Part shown: positions 1-8,142 of the stretch, one piece after another
Position numbering within the stretch: position 1 is the stretch's first letter
How the letters are laid out: each line of letters starts with the position of its first letter
Assembly: GCF_038024035.1 (NCBI RefSeq)
Contig: NZ_CP150664.1
Location: forward strand, 2,356,001 to 2,420,000
Direction of reading: 5' to 3'
Length of the DNA stretch: 64,000 bases
From: Polaribacter pacificus
Lineage (GTDB): Bacteria > Bacteroidota > Bacteroidia > Flavobacteriales > Flavobacteriaceae
Translations under genes and position numbers: made by a program
The notes under the pieces: model-generated
What the model saw: the letters and a program-made list of their open reading frames with translations, nothing else
Told to the model about the DNA's origin: nothing
The model's database searches: none

Positions 1-1524
1 TACAAAATGCTTATACGTATAAATAGTATCCATTGGTGGTGGTAAATTCTTCTTAACAGTAGCAACATTCTCCTTTTTTTCTTTTTTAGGTGAATTAAGC
101 GATTTAAAAAAAATCATTGGTTGCTTTTTACTGGTCTCTCCTCTATAATTTGGATCTTTTTTTCTCTTCTCCTTATAATCTTCAAAATCACGAACTCTTT
201 TATTATTTCTAGTCTCAAAAAAATCATTTGTGGTTAAATGTGCTTGATATTCTTGTGGAAATCGTTCTGATCGTGCATTTTTATAAACAAAACTAATAAA
301 GTAGCTCGAAAAATCAGAATTGGTATAGGTATCTAAAATACTGTTGTCAACAACTTTTTCATTTATCCAGATTGCATATTTTTCTGAATTTTTTAAGTCA
401 GATATTATTTTTTCTGAAGGGATCTTCTTTTTAAACAACAAAGGCATAGGACTCCCTAGCATTTTTTTCTCTTCAGGGGTCATTTCAGGATAGGATTTTT
501 CAATTTTGTTCCCATTTTTATCTGTGTATTTTAAAATTACATTTTTATATACATAGTCTCTATATAGATCTTCTTCTGAAAGATTCGTAGTCAATTTTTT
601 AATTTCTTTGACTTGTGGTTTTTCATTTTGTTTTGCTTCTACACGTTGTGCAAAGGCAAAGATAAATCCTGCTACTACTGGTACTACCAATAGTTTTTTA
701 ATCAAGATTTTTGTTTTGGAACTCGGTGTTGTCATCATGAGTAATCTTTTTTTAGTGAGTGAATAATTTAAATTACTGGCCAAGTAACTGCTGTTGTTCT
801 GAGTGGTTAACTGTAGTAATAAGTTTTGGTACTCGGAAATATTGTTATGGGTGTTTAGTACGGCTTGATCGGCTAAAAACTCGTGATTTAACTGGATGGC
901 TTTTTTGTACCATTTAAATATTGGAACTATCCAAAAAACGAGATGTAGCAACTCTATAAAAATAATATCAATAGAGTGTTTTTGCTTTACATGTGCCAGC
1001 TCATGGGTTAAGATTAGCTGTTCAGATTGATCTTTAACATAAGCTTGTTTGTTCAGAAAAATATAACTTAAAAAGGTATGAGGTAAGATCTCTTCTTTAA
1101 GTAAAATTACCGTTGCACTATAGTAATTTAGTCGCTCATTTTTTCTGACCTTCGCAATGATTTTATAAATGCTTTTTATAAAGATAAAGGCAAGGATACT
1201 GCTAATTAGTATATACAAACCACTAAGGTAAACTTCATAATTGATTGTGTTTACTTGAGCAGGAGCATCAATACTGACTGTATTTAAAAATGCGATATCA
1301 GTAACAGGTTGTTGCTGCGGTTGCTGCTGTTCTAAACCTATAAAGTTTTCAGCTGCGGTAGCTGGAACATATATTATATAACTAGGAATTAGAAAAGAAA
1401 CAAGGATGCTTCCCAACAAGTACCATCTATTAAATTGGTGCATTTTTTCGCGCTCTAGCACTAGGTAGTAAAATCCTAGAAAGAGCAGCAAGCAACAGAT
1501 TGATTTAAATAAATACCAAAACAT
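1..1524 (-). CDS. BlaR1/MecR1-type M56 membrane metallopeptidase (partial, runs off left edge)
   Basis: Open from an ATG at 1524 to the window edge, about 508 codons without a stop. The N-terminus has membrane segments (about residues 1-20, 35-52 and 88-106), then a cytosolic zinc-protease motif HELAH at residues 174-178 (bases 991-1005) with a downstream NHEFLAD segment, then another membrane segment near residue 275. This order is typical of peptidase family M56. The visible C-terminal part is a lysine-rich periplasmic region and shows no penicillin-binding SxxK/SxN/KTG motifs. One base separates it from the BlaI-type repressor gene upstream, so the two form an operon. By analogy with BlaR/MecR it probably senses an envelope signal and inactivates the repressor. 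The signal and the missing C-terminus are unknown. Confidence 0.85.
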   Translation of the reverse strand, partial: MFWYLFKSICCLLLFLGFYYLVLEREKMHQFNRWYLLGSILVSFLIPSYIIYVPATAAENFIGLEQQQPQQQPVTDIAFLNTVSIDAPAQVNTINYEVYLSGLYILISSILAFIFIKSIYKIIAKVRKNERLNYYSATVILLKEEILPHTFLSYIFLNKQAYVKDQSEQLILTHELAHVKQKHSIDIIFIELLHLVFWIVPIFKWYKKAIQLNHEFLADQAVLNTHNNISEYQNLLLQLTTQNNSSYLASNLNYSLTKKRLLMMTTPSSKTKILIKKLLVVPVVAGFIFAFAQRVEAKQNEKPQVKEIKKLTTNLSEEDLYRDYVYKNVILKYTDKNGNKIEKSYPEMTPEEKKMLGSPMPLLFKKKIPSEKIISDLKNSEKYAIWINEKVVDNSILDTYTNSDFSSYFISFVYKNARSERFPQEYQAHLTTNDFFETRNNKRVRDFEDYKEKRKKDPNYRGETSKKQPMIFFKSLNSPKKEKKENVATVKKNLPPPMDTIYTYKHFV

Positions 1525-1525
1525 C

Positions 1526-1891
1526 TTATTTATTTTTTATTTGATGATCTATAATTGTACGCAATTCTTCTAATTCTTCTTTTGTTAGATTCGTTTCTGA
1601 GGTAAAAAACGAAGCAAACTGAGGAGCAGAATCATTAAAGAAGTTTTTAATCAATCCATTTACATGCTTTGAAAAATAATCCTTTTTAGTTACCAGAGTA
1701 TAATATTCTCTCGCTTTTCCGTGCAAGGTATAATCAATAAAACCCTTGTCATTCATTCTTTTTAATAGTGTAGCAACTGTTGTTGTAGCAGGTTTCGGTG
1801 CTGGGAAATCTTCTAGCAAATCTTTCATAAATGCTTTTTTGCGTTTCCATAGCAATTGCATTACTTGTTCTTCGGCTTTTGATAGTTGCAT
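1526..1891 (-). CDS. BlaI/MecI/CopY family transcriptional repressor
   Basis: A 121-residue protein, the usual size for the BlaI/MecI family. The N-terminal winged helix (residues 1-75) has the typical AEEQVMQLLW start and a recognition helix around PATTTVATLLKRM, followed by the wing GKAREYY. The C-terminal 40 residues are the dimerisation/cleavage part. It is the first gene of an operon with the M56 protease, which starts one base after its stop. It should repress its own promoter: two CTACA-centred sites lie over the -7 and -33 elements just upstream (1916-1927 and 1944-1955). No beta-lactamase gene is adjacent, so the target regulon is probably something else, as often in Bacteroidota. 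Confidence 0.9.
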   Translation of the reverse strand: MQLSKAEEQVMQLLWKRKKAFMKDLLEDFPAPKPATTTVATLLKRMNDKGFIDYTLHGKAREYYTLVTKKDYFSKHVNGLIKNFFNDSAPQFASFFTSETNLTKEELEELRTIIDHQIKNK

Positions 1892-1915
1892 TCTTCTTTA
1901 TTTTAACGGTTAGCT

Positions 1916-1955
1916 CTACAAACATAGAACAAAAATTTTAATTCTACAAATGTAG
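1916..1955 (-). promoter_or_regulatory. blaI promoter with two overlapping BlaI-type operator sites
   Basis: On the minus strand a -7 box TATGTTTG (1919-1926) lies 20 bases after a -33 TTG (1947-1949). Site 1 (1916-1927) is CTACA-AA-CATAG, and site 2 (1944-1955) is the perfect dyad CTACA-AA-TGTAG. Their centres are 28 bases apart. Site 1 covers the -7 box and site 2 covers the -33 box. TACA/TGTA half-sites are what BlaI/MecI proteins are known to bind, so autorepression is inferred. Confidence 0.7.
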
Positions 1956-1980
1956 AGTTAAAAAAGTTGAGAACTTTAAG

Positions 1981-1988
1981 TATCTTTG
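1981..1988 (+). promoter_or_regulatory. -7 promoter element for the cyclophilin gene
   Basis: TATCTTTG matches the Bacteroidota -7 consensus TAnnTTTG and lies 24 bases before the ATG at 2013. No good -33 TTG is seen at the normal distance. Confidence 0.5.
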
Positions 1989-2012
1989 GGGCTCACCACA
2001 TAAAAAAACAAT

Positions 2013-2648
2013 ATGCGTTTACGTTCTACTCTCTATTTGATTTTCAGTTTATTGCTGATTTCTGCTTGTACTCCTAAAAAATTTAAAGCAAGCTGGACCA
2101 AAGAGAAGGCACCTGAGTATTTTAAGGCGCGTTTTGAAACAACACAAGGATCGTTTGAGATTGAAGCCAAACGCAGTTGGTCTCCTTTGGCGGTTGATCG
2201 TCTGTATCAGCTAATCACTCATGAGTTTTATACAGATATGGCCGTATATCGTGTTGTCCCTAATTTTGTGGTTCAATTTGGTATCAATAATGATAGTATA
2301 CTTAATCAAGGGTGGAACAGCTATGGGTATCAAGATGAGCCCGTACTCCAAAAAAATGATTCTATGACTATTGCTTTTGCAAGAGATGGTCAACAAAGTA
2401 GAACGACTCAATTGTTTATCAACTTAAAGGATAATCATCGATTAGATAGTATTCATTATAATGATGTGACTGGGTTTCCTGTAATTGCAAAAGTGATAAA
2501 AGGAATGGAAACCGTACACAAGTTTTATGGAGATTATGGAAATGACCTTGCCTTAAAACAAGATTCTATTAACAAGTTTGGAAATGCTTTTCTTAAAGAA
2601 AACTATCCCAAAGTAGACTATATTAAAAAAGCCTATTTGATTAAATAG
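2013..2648 (+). CDS. Cyclophilin-type peptidyl-prolyl isomerase, lipoprotein
   Basis: A 211-residue protein. It has a lipoprotein signal peptide with a lipobox ending at Cys19 (LLISAC), so it is probably anchored in the envelope. From about residue 38 it follows the cyclophilin fold: an AVDRLYQL helix, the FVVQFG strand, a QDEP segment, and TQLFINL in place of the common SQFFI. It should catalyse cis-trans isomerisation of prolyl bonds in exported proteins. Some active-site positions differ from the canonical QFF motif, so activity may be low. It ends in a terminator hairpin that overlaps the stop codon, and it converges on the S9 peptidase gene. Confidence 0.85.
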   Translation: MRLRSTLYLIFSLLLISACTPKKFKASWTKEKAPEYFKARFETTQGSFEIEAKRSWSPLAVDRLYQLITHEFYTDMAVYRVVPNFVVQFGINNDSILNQGWNSYGYQDEPVLQKNDSMTIAFARDGQQSRTTQLFINLKDNHRLDSIHYNDVTGFPVIAKVIKGMETVHKFYGDYGNDLALKQDSINKFGNAFLKENYPKVDYIKKAYLIK

Positions 2649-2658
2649 GCTTTTTTTT
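2631..2658 (+). terminator. Bidirectional terminator between cyclophilin and S9 peptidase genes
   Basis: Perfect 8-bp stem GCCTATTT/AAATAGGC with a GATT loop, flanked by an A6 tract upstream and a T8 tract downstream. It can serve both convergent genes. The cyclophilin stop codon lies inside it. Confidence 0.85.
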
Positions 2659-2676
2659 AATAGTATTTTGTTGGGT

Positions 2677-5007
2677 TTAGTCTAAACTAAAGCCTTTGGC
2701 AGGCTCAGCATCTAATAGATGTGTAACAAAGTAATCCCAGCGTTTTCTGGTCATATAATTGGTCATATTTCCATAGCCATGTCTTTGGTTTGGGAATAAG
2801 ATCATATCAAAATCTTTATTTGCTTCGATTAAAGCTTTTACAACTAACATGGTGTTTGATGGAGGAACATTATTGTCCATAGATCCATGAGTAATTAATA
2901 ATTTACCTTTTAAGTCTTTAGCAATTAATTGATTGGCTTGGTTGTCATAGTTGGTTGTTCCATCTCCTTTTCCTTCCATGTTTCCTTCTACTAATAAACC
3001 TTGCCATTTTTCACCCCAGTCTGCTTCGTAGTTTCTGTTGTCGTGGTTTCCTGCACCAGAAACAGCTACATCATAAAAATCTGGATAAGCAAACACAGCT
3101 CTTGTAGAAGCAAAACCTCCTCCAGAGTGTCCCCAGATTCCAACACGTTCTGTGTCCATTCCTTTATATCTTTGAGCCAATTGCTTGATGGTTGTAATAT
3201 TATCTGGCAACCCATTATCTCCCATGTTTCCGTAATAGGCATCATGGAATGATTTTGACCTAGCAGGTGTTCCCATGGCATCAACAGCAACAACAACAAA
3301 ACCAAGTTCAGCTACTGCTTGGAAGTCTCTCCAAACAGCCTTAAAGCTATAGTTTCCTACACTTCCTGATTGTGGACCAGGATAAATATAATTTAATACA
3401 GGGTATTTGTTAGATTCGTTGTAGTGACTAGGTAAAAATAATACACCGTATAAATCTGTAGTTTCATCTCGAGCCTTTGTGGTAAACTCTACAGGAGCTT
3501 GCCAGTTTTTAGCTTTTAAATCACTAATGTCTGCAGTTTCTAATTCAATGATTTTATCTCCATTGCTATTTCTTAACACAGAAACAGGAGGCGTTGTTGT
3601 GGTAGAATAAGTATCTACAAAATAATCCATAGACGGAGAAAAGCTTATTGAGTGTGCTCCAGCATCTGGAGTAAGGTTCTTTAAGTTTTTACCGTCAAAA
3701 CCAACTTTGTATAGGTAATCGTGGTATGGATTACCAGCTTCTTTTCCACCTGCGGTAAAGTAAACTGTTCTGTTTTTCTCGTCCAAATGCTTGATTTGTT
3801 TTACGAGCCAATCACCAGAGGTCATCTGATTTTTTAGCTTTTTGCTAGTAAGGTCATACAAGTAAAGATGTCCCCAGTTTGATTTTTCTGAATACCAGAT
3901 AAACTCGTTAGAATTAAAAAGGACTCTCCAGTTTTCTGCTCTAACTCCAGACTCATAATAGGTGTCAACCTCTTCTTTGTGAATCGATCTTACAGCACCT
4001 GTATAGGCATTTGCAATCTGTAAATGCGCAATTTTATGATCTCTAGAAGATGATACAAAAGCAAATTCAGATCCATCTTCTTTCCATTGTGCATCTAGCA
4101 ATTCACCGCCTCTACCAGCGATATGATCTGTGGTGGTTCCTCTTTGGAAATCTTTGCCCATTTTTAAGCGAACAGTTCTGGGTCTTGCTCCTAAGTGAAT
4201 AATGATACGCTCTATGGTAAAGATTGTTTTATCTCCCGGTAAAGGATGTTTCCATGCTTCTAATCTAGGATGTCCAACATCTGTAGAAGTTAAATACATT
4301 TCACCGACACCTCTAGCATCTTGTTGAAAAGTTGCAATTTTATCAGAATTTGGAGACCATTTTAAAACAGGTCCGTCATTTTTTGTCCAACCAGCGTTGT
4401 TGGTTGCATATCCATAATCTTTTTGACCATCAAAAGTTAACTGAGTTTTTTTATTAGTGTTGAGGTCTCTTACCCAAAGATTGTAATTGTATATATAAGC
4501 TGCCAATTTTCCATTTGGAGAAATAAATTCATTTCTGTTTCTCGGAGCACTGGCTTTTGTTTTTAATTCTGATACGCTATAGTTACTTAAATTACAGGTA
4601 TATGCTGTTCTTGCAATGTTAAAAGTTAAGGTTTTAAAGTCTTCTGAAAGTTTTACATTAGAAATAGGTAAGTTGTTTGCTTTGATAGTTCTCCCAGTAG
4701 ATTTAGAGAGGCTTTGAGCTAGTTTTTCATGATCAAAGGCCGCTTTTTTCTCTTTTGATTGTGTATTTGCCAATACAAATTTAGGTCCTTCTTTTGTGTT
4801 GGTGGTATAGAGCATTGCGTTTTGACCAACCCAATTTGTAGCACTAACCTGGTTGTAGACCAATCTGTTTAAATCTCTGCTCATAAAAGAAGCAGCTTTT
4901 TCATATTCTTCTACGGTAAATTGTTTTTTCTCTGAGGTAGAGGAGCAACTAAGTAGGGTTGCGGTTAGTCCAAAGCAGACTAGAGCCTTAAAGCTTGTGA
5001 TTTTCAT
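2677..5007 (-). CDS. S9 family prolyl oligopeptidase (dipeptidyl peptidase IV-like), lipoprotein
   Basis: A 776-residue protein with a lipobox ending at Cys21 (TLLSC), so it is envelope-anchored. Residues about 100-470 form the DPP4 beta-propeller N-terminal domain. Residues about 510-765 form the S9 alpha/beta-hydrolase domain with the nucleophile in GHSGGG (Ser628), Asp711 in GSMDNN and His743 in NQRHGYG. These are the three catalytic residues expected. Length and domain order fit bacterial DPP4, which removes X-Pro dipeptides from peptide N-termini. With the neighbouring M20 dipeptidase it suggests peptide scavenging. It shares a convergent terminator with the cyclophilin gene. Confidence 0.92.
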   Translation of the reverse strand: MKITSFKALVCFGLTATLLSCSSTSEKKQFTVEEYEKAASFMSRDLNRLVYNQVSATNWVGQNAMLYTTNTKEGPKFVLANTQSKEKKAAFDHEKLAQSLSKSTGRTIKANNLPISNVKLSEDFKTLTFNIARTAYTCNLSNYSVSELKTKASAPRNRNEFISPNGKLAAYIYNYNLWVRDLNTNKKTQLTFDGQKDYGYATNNAGWTKNDGPVLKWSPNSDKIATFQQDARGVGEMYLTSTDVGHPRLEAWKHPLPGDKTIFTIERIIIHLGARPRTVRLKMGKDFQRGTTTDHIAGRGGELLDAQWKEDGSEFAFVSSSRDHKIAHLQIANAYTGAVRSIHKEEVDTYYESGVRAENWRVLFNSNEFIWYSEKSNWGHLYLYDLTSKKLKNQMTSGDWLVKQIKHLDEKNRTVYFTAGGKEAGNPYHDYLYKVGFDGKNLKNLTPDAGAHSISFSPSMDYFVDTYSTTTTPPVSVLRNSNGDKIIELETADISDLKAKNWQAPVEFTTKARDETTDLYGVLFLPSHYNESNKYPVLNYIYPGPQSGSVGNYSFKAVWRDFQAVAELGFVVVAVDAMGTPARSKSFHDAYYGNMGDNGLPDNITTIKQLAQRYKGMDTERVGIWGHSGGGFASTRAVFAYPDFYDVAVSGAGNHDNRNYEADWGEKWQGLLVEGNMEGKGDGTTNYDNQANQLIAKDLKGKLLITHGSMDNNVPPSNTMLVVKALIEANKDFDMILFPNQRHGYGNMTNYMTRKRWDYFVTHLLDAEPAKGFSLD

Positions 5008-5076
5008 TAGTTTTGTTTTAGTTGAGTGTATAAAAATAGGATAAAGACCTGTTTTTTTTAGTTAAAAAACCGTTAA

Positions 5077-6468
5077 TTATTGTGTTTTTAGTTCAGTAAA
5101 GTGCTTGTAAAACAGCGGAATAGTTTCGATTCCTTTTAAATAATTAAAGACACCAAAATGCTCGTTTGGAGAGTGAATTGCATCAGAATCTAAGCCAAAA
5201 CCCATTAAGATAATTTTGCTTTTTAAGTGCTCTTCAAACAAGGCAACAATAGGAATACTTCCTCCACTTCTTTGTGGAATTGGCGTTTTGCCAAAGGTAG
5301 CCTCATAGGCTTTGCTGGCTGCTTGGTAACCAACATTATCTATTGGAGTTACATAGCCTTGACCTCCGTGGTGAGGTGTTACTTTAACACTAACGGCTGA
5401 GGGTGCAATACTTTCAAAATGATTTTTAAAGAGGTTTGTAATTTCTTTCCAATCTTGATTTGGTACCAATCGCATCGATATTTTTGCATAGGCTTTTGAG
5501 GCAATTACGGTTTTGGCGCCTTCGCCTGTATAGCCTCCCCAAATTCCATTCACATCTAAAGTTGGTCTAATAGCGTTTCGCTCATTAGTGGTGTAGCCTT
5601 TTTCACCATATACTGATTGAATATCTAATGCATCTTGATACTTCTCTAAAGAAAAAGGAGCTTTGGCCATTTCTGCTCGTTCTTCTAGTGATAAGTCCTC
5701 TACCTTGTCATAAAAACCAGGAATGGTAATATGATTGTTTTCATCGTGCAAAGAGGCTATCATTTTTGTTAAAATATTAATCGGATTTGCCACAGCACCT
5801 CCGTACAAACCAGAATGTAAATCTCTGTTTGGACCGGTCACTTCTACTTCTACATAGCTCAATCCTCTTAAGCCCGTGGTAATAGAAGGGATATCATTTG
5901 CAATCATTCCTGTATCAGAAATTAAAATGACATCGTTGGCTAGTTTTTCTATATTTCTAGGCACAAACCAACTTAGACTTTCTGATCCAACTTCTTCTTC
6001 ACCTTCAATCATAAACTTTACATTGCAAGGTAGATTTCCTGTAGAGGTCATGTATTCTAAAGCCTTTACGTGCATGTACATCTGGCCTTTGTCATCACAA
6101 GCTCCACGTGCAAAAATGGCACCTTGTGGATGGTTTTTTGTTGTTTTAATTACGGGTTCAAAAGGAGGAGAATCCCATAAGTTAATAGGATCTGCAGGTT
6201 GAACATCGTAATGACCGTAAACTAAAACGGTTGGTAATTTAGGGTCGATTATTTTTTCTCCATAAACAATCGGGTACCCTGGGGTTTCACAAAGTTCAAC
6301 AAAGTCACAACCGGCTTTTTCTAAACTTTCTTTTACAGCATCTGCCGTATTTAAAACATCTTGGTTATAGGCAGAATCAGCGCTTACCGAGGGCATTTTT
6401 AAGAGTTCGATTAGCTCATTTATAAAACGTTCTTTGTTTTTTGTGATATAGTCTTGTATGTTTTGCAT
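5077..6468 (-). CDS. M20 family dipeptidase
   Basis: A 463-residue cytosolic protein with no signal peptide. The di-zinc site of M20 peptidases is visible: GHYDVQP (His86, Asp88), ARGACDDKG (bridging Asp125) and the catalytic/ligand Glu cluster EGEEEVGS near residues 155-160, with a final His ligand near the C-terminus in SDAIHSPNE. The lid (dimerisation) domain lies around residues 200-330. This architecture matches carnosinase/PepV-type dipeptidases that cleave dipeptides with a free N-terminus. It is divergent from tRNA-Leu, and 69 bases lie between its stop and the start of the S9 peptidase gene on the same strand. Confidence 0.92.
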   Translation of the reverse strand: MQNIQDYITKNKERFINELIELLKMPSVSADSAYNQDVLNTADAVKESLEKAGCDFVELCETPGYPIVYGEKIIDPKLPTVLVYGHYDVQPADPINLWDSPPFEPVIKTTKNHPQGAIFARGACDDKGQMYMHVKALEYMTSTGNLPCNVKFMIEGEEEVGSESLSWFVPRNIEKLANDVILISDTGMIANDIPSITTGLRGLSYVEVEVTGPNRDLHSGLYGGAVANPINILTKMIASLHDENNHITIPGFYDKVEDLSLEERAEMAKAPFSLEKYQDALDIQSVYGEKGYTTNERNAIRPTLDVNGIWGGYTGEGAKTVIASKAYAKISMRLVPNQDWKEITNLFKNHFESIAPSAVSVKVTPHHGGQGYVTPIDNVGYQAASKAYEATFGKTPIPQRSGGSIPIVALFEEHLKSKIILMGFGLDSDAIHSPNEHFGVFNYLKGIETIPLFYKHFTELKTQ

Positions 6469-6517
6469 AGGTTTTTCTTGTTGTTTATCAAAAATACTAA
6501 AATTCCTAAAGAACTTC

Positions 6518-6547
6518 TTTGCATTTTATGAAGATTGTTTATATTTG
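6518..6547 (+). promoter_or_regulatory. tRNA-Leu promoter
   Basis: TTTG (6518-6521), an 18-base spacer, and TATATTTG (6540-6547) form a full match to the Bacteroidota -33/-7 promoter, 33 bases upstream of the tRNA 5' end. Confidence 0.75.
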
Positions 6548-6580
6548 CACACCTTTTACAGAAACAGTTTCTGTAATCCT

Positions 6581-6662
6581 GCAGGCGTGGTGGAATTGGT
6601 AGACACGCTAGACTTAGGATCTAGTGCCGCGAGGTGTGAGAGTTCGAGTCTCTCCGCCTGTA
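6581..6662 (+). tRNA. tRNA-Leu (anticodon UAG)
   Basis: The acceptor stem GCAGGCG pairs with CGCCTGT (one G-U at the first pair). The D-arm contains TGGTAGAC, the anticodon loop CTTAGGA lies between CTAGA and TCTAG and reads UAG, a short variable arm is present, and the T-loop is GTTCGAGTC. The discriminator is A and CCA is not encoded. The last 17 bases of this gene recur twice downstream in the 117-bp repeat array. Confidence 0.95.
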
Positions 6663-6946
6663 CTTAGTAAGAAGCTCTTCATAATCGAAGGGCTTTTTTT
6701 ATGCCTAAAACTTAATGAAAACTTGGGAGAGACGAGAAGTTTATGCTGAGCGAAGTCGAAGTGAGTCTCTCCGCCTGTACTTTGTAAGAAGCTCTTCATA
6801 ATCGAAGGGCTTTTTTTATGCCTAAAACTTAATAAAAACTTGGGAGAGACGAGAAGTTTATGCTGAGCGAAGTCGAAGTGAGTCTCTCCGCCTGTACTTA
6901 GTAAGAAGCTCTTCATAATCGAAGAGCTTTTTTTGTGCCTAAAACT
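6646..6946 (+). repeat. 117-bp tandem repeat (2.6 copies) derived from the tRNA-Leu 3' end plus terminator
   Basis: Copies start at 6646, 6763 and 6880 (third copy stops near 6946), with an exact period of 117 bases. Each carries the 3' T-arm/acceptor end of the tRNA, a terminator hairpin (AGCTCTTC...GAAGGGCT plus T7; GAAGAGCT in copy 3) and, in copies 1-2, a segment ending TGAGCGAAGTCGAAGTG that resembles short intergenic repeats often seen in Bacteroidota. The repeats differ at only a few positions. They cover most of the 359 bases between the tRNA and the next gene, and no gene is supported there. Confidence 0.9.
6672..6700 (+). terminator. tRNA-Leu terminator (first of three copies)
   Basis: Stem AGCTCTTC/GAAGGGCT with a 6-base loop followed by T7. 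It is repeated in the two downstream 117-bp copies (about 6789-6817 and 6906-6934). Confidence 0.75.
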
Positions 6947-7021
6947 GTTTTGATTATTTTAAATTTTGAAAGGGCCTTTAGTGGACTTTTTTTATTTTTA
7001 GTATATTTAGAAAAAAAAATT

Positions 7022-7687
7022 ATGAAAACTAACCTTGCAATGGTATGCTTGGTGTTGCTTTTTTTGTCCCCTTTAACTGCTCAAATTAAACAAACCCCAG
7101 CTACTTTTAAAAATGAATCGCTTGCCAAATTTTTAAGTGAAGACATCCTCAGTCGTATTAAAGATATTGATGTCCCTAACGGAAAAGTGACCGTATCGTT
7201 TACCATCACTAAAGATGGAGAAGTTGTAGATCCATTTCCTGAGAATTTTAAGGAACGAATTCTTGCTCTCAATGCACTTTTGGCTGTACAGGCCACATCA
7301 AAACTGTGGAACCCAACCCTGTCTAATGGAGTTGCAATTGATAAAAAATATAAAATTTTCTTTAATTTTATTGAGGATGTGGAAAAGGTTGAATTAGAGT
7401 TTCAAGGTATAGAAGCCTACATGAATAGTGGTAAATATAAAAAGGTATTACGCTTACTAGAAAGGAACAATTTACAATATTCAAATTCATCTACGTATTT
7501 TTCCAAACGAGCAGAAGTTAAAAAGAAGTTGAATGACTATGTAGGATTTAAAAAGGATTCAATTAAAGCACAAGAGCTTAAAAATGAAGTTTTAGGAGAG
7601 TTGACAATTATTACAAAGGGAAAAATTAAACGTGTTGTAAGTATCGGAGTCGTAGAAACAAAAGATGTTATTCGGAATCAGAATTAG
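7022..7687 (+). CDS. Exported protein with a TonB C-terminal-like region, function unknown
   Basis: 222 residues from the ATG at 7022. The frame is open upstream to 6935, but that extension reads through repeat DNA, and a clean signal peptide (MKTNLAM... ending LTAQ) begins at 7022. Residues about 25-115 (VPNGKVTVSFTITKDGEVV..., then AVQATSKLWNPTLSNG) resemble the C-terminal domain of TonB-like proteins common in Bacteroidota. No transmembrane anchor follows the signal peptide, so it is probably periplasmic. The C-terminal half has a short helical-repeat look (YMNSGKYKKVLRLLERNN). Function is not recognised. A possible -7 box TATATTTA lies about 20 bases upstream. Confidence 0.6.
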   Translation: MKTNLAMVCLVLLFLSPLTAQIKQTPATFKNESLAKFLSEDILSRIKDIDVPNGKVTVSFTITKDGEVVDPFPENFKERILALNALLAVQATSKLWNPTLSNGVAIDKKYKIFFNFIEDVEKVELEFQGIEAYMNSGKYKKVLRLLERNNLQYSNSSTYFSKRAEVKKKLNDYVGFKKDSIKAQELKNEVLGELTIITKGKIKRVVSIGVVETKDVIRNQN

Positions 7688-7771
7688 TTAGAATTGTATG
7701 ATTGGTCATTTTTTTAACTGAAGTGTTTACTTTTTGTATCTTTAAGCATTTAACTTTAATTTTTTGATAGT

Positions 7772-8008
7772 ATGTTATACACAATTTTGATTGGTGCTTT
7801 GGCCGGTTTTTTAGCAGGTAAGATGATGCGAGGTGGCGGCTACGGCTTTTTAATGAATGTCGTTTTAGGGATCCTTGGGAGTGCTGTTGGAAGCTGGCTT
7901 TTTAATTTGCTTGGTTTTCATGCACTAGATGGAATTTTAGGAGATTTACTTACTGGGGTTATAGGTGCAGCCATTGTTTTGACAGTTGCTGGCTATCTAA
8001 AAAAATAA
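7772..8008 (+). CDS. GlsB/YeaQ/YmgE-family small membrane protein
   Basis: A 78-residue hydrophobic protein with three membrane segments and the family's glycine pattern: LIGALAGFLAGKMMRGGGYG, then NVVLGILGSAVGSWLF, then GVIGAAIVLTVAGYLKK. Length and motifs match the family named transglycosylase-associated (GlsB/YeaQ/YmgE). That name is historical, and no enzymatic activity is indicated; members are often stress-induced. It stands alone between its own promoter region and a terminator. Confidence 0.85.
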   Translation: MLYTILIGALAGFLAGKMMRGGGYGFLMNVVLGILGSAVGSWLFNLLGFHALDGILGDLLTGVIGAAIVLTVAGYLKK

Positions 8009-8025
8009 ATACAAAAATAGTATTG

Positions 8026-8058
8026 AAAAAGGAGTCATGAGAGTGTCTCCTTTTTTTT
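8026..8058 (+). terminator. Terminator after the YeaQ-like gene
   Basis: AAAAAGGAG and CTCCTTTTT can pair around a 12-base loop, followed by a long T tract. Confidence 0.6.
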
Positions 8059-8117
8059 TAAGCTATTGTATAGTGTAATTGTTGTCTTAGGCTTTAAAGT
8101 AGCATCACTTTTTACTG

Positions 8118-8125
8118 TATCTTTG
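8118..8125 (+). promoter_or_regulatory. -7 promoter element for the DEAD-box helicase
   Basis: TATCTTTG matches TAnnTTTG exactly, 17 bases before the ATG at 8143. No clear -33 TTG is present, and the 5' leader must be very short. Confidence 0.5.
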
Positions 8126-8142
8126 TGCTCTAATACAATTCT

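Noticed and set aside
5876..6202. 108-codon plus-strand frame inside the M20 dipeptidase
   Set aside because: Shadow frame without motifs.
6458..6667. 69-codon plus-strand frame over tRNA-Leu
   Set aside because: It reads through the tRNA promoter and tRNA gene, has no family features, and ends in the tRNA sequence.
6614..6916. 100-codon minus-strand reading frame across the tRNA-Leu repeats
   Set aside because: It is a translation of the antisense of tRNA-Leu and of the 117-bp repeats; such GGETRTLTPRG-type products are a known artefact.
6646..6946. CRISPR array
   Set aside because: Repeat unit is 117 bases, copies are directly tandem without unique spacers, and no cas genes are nearby.
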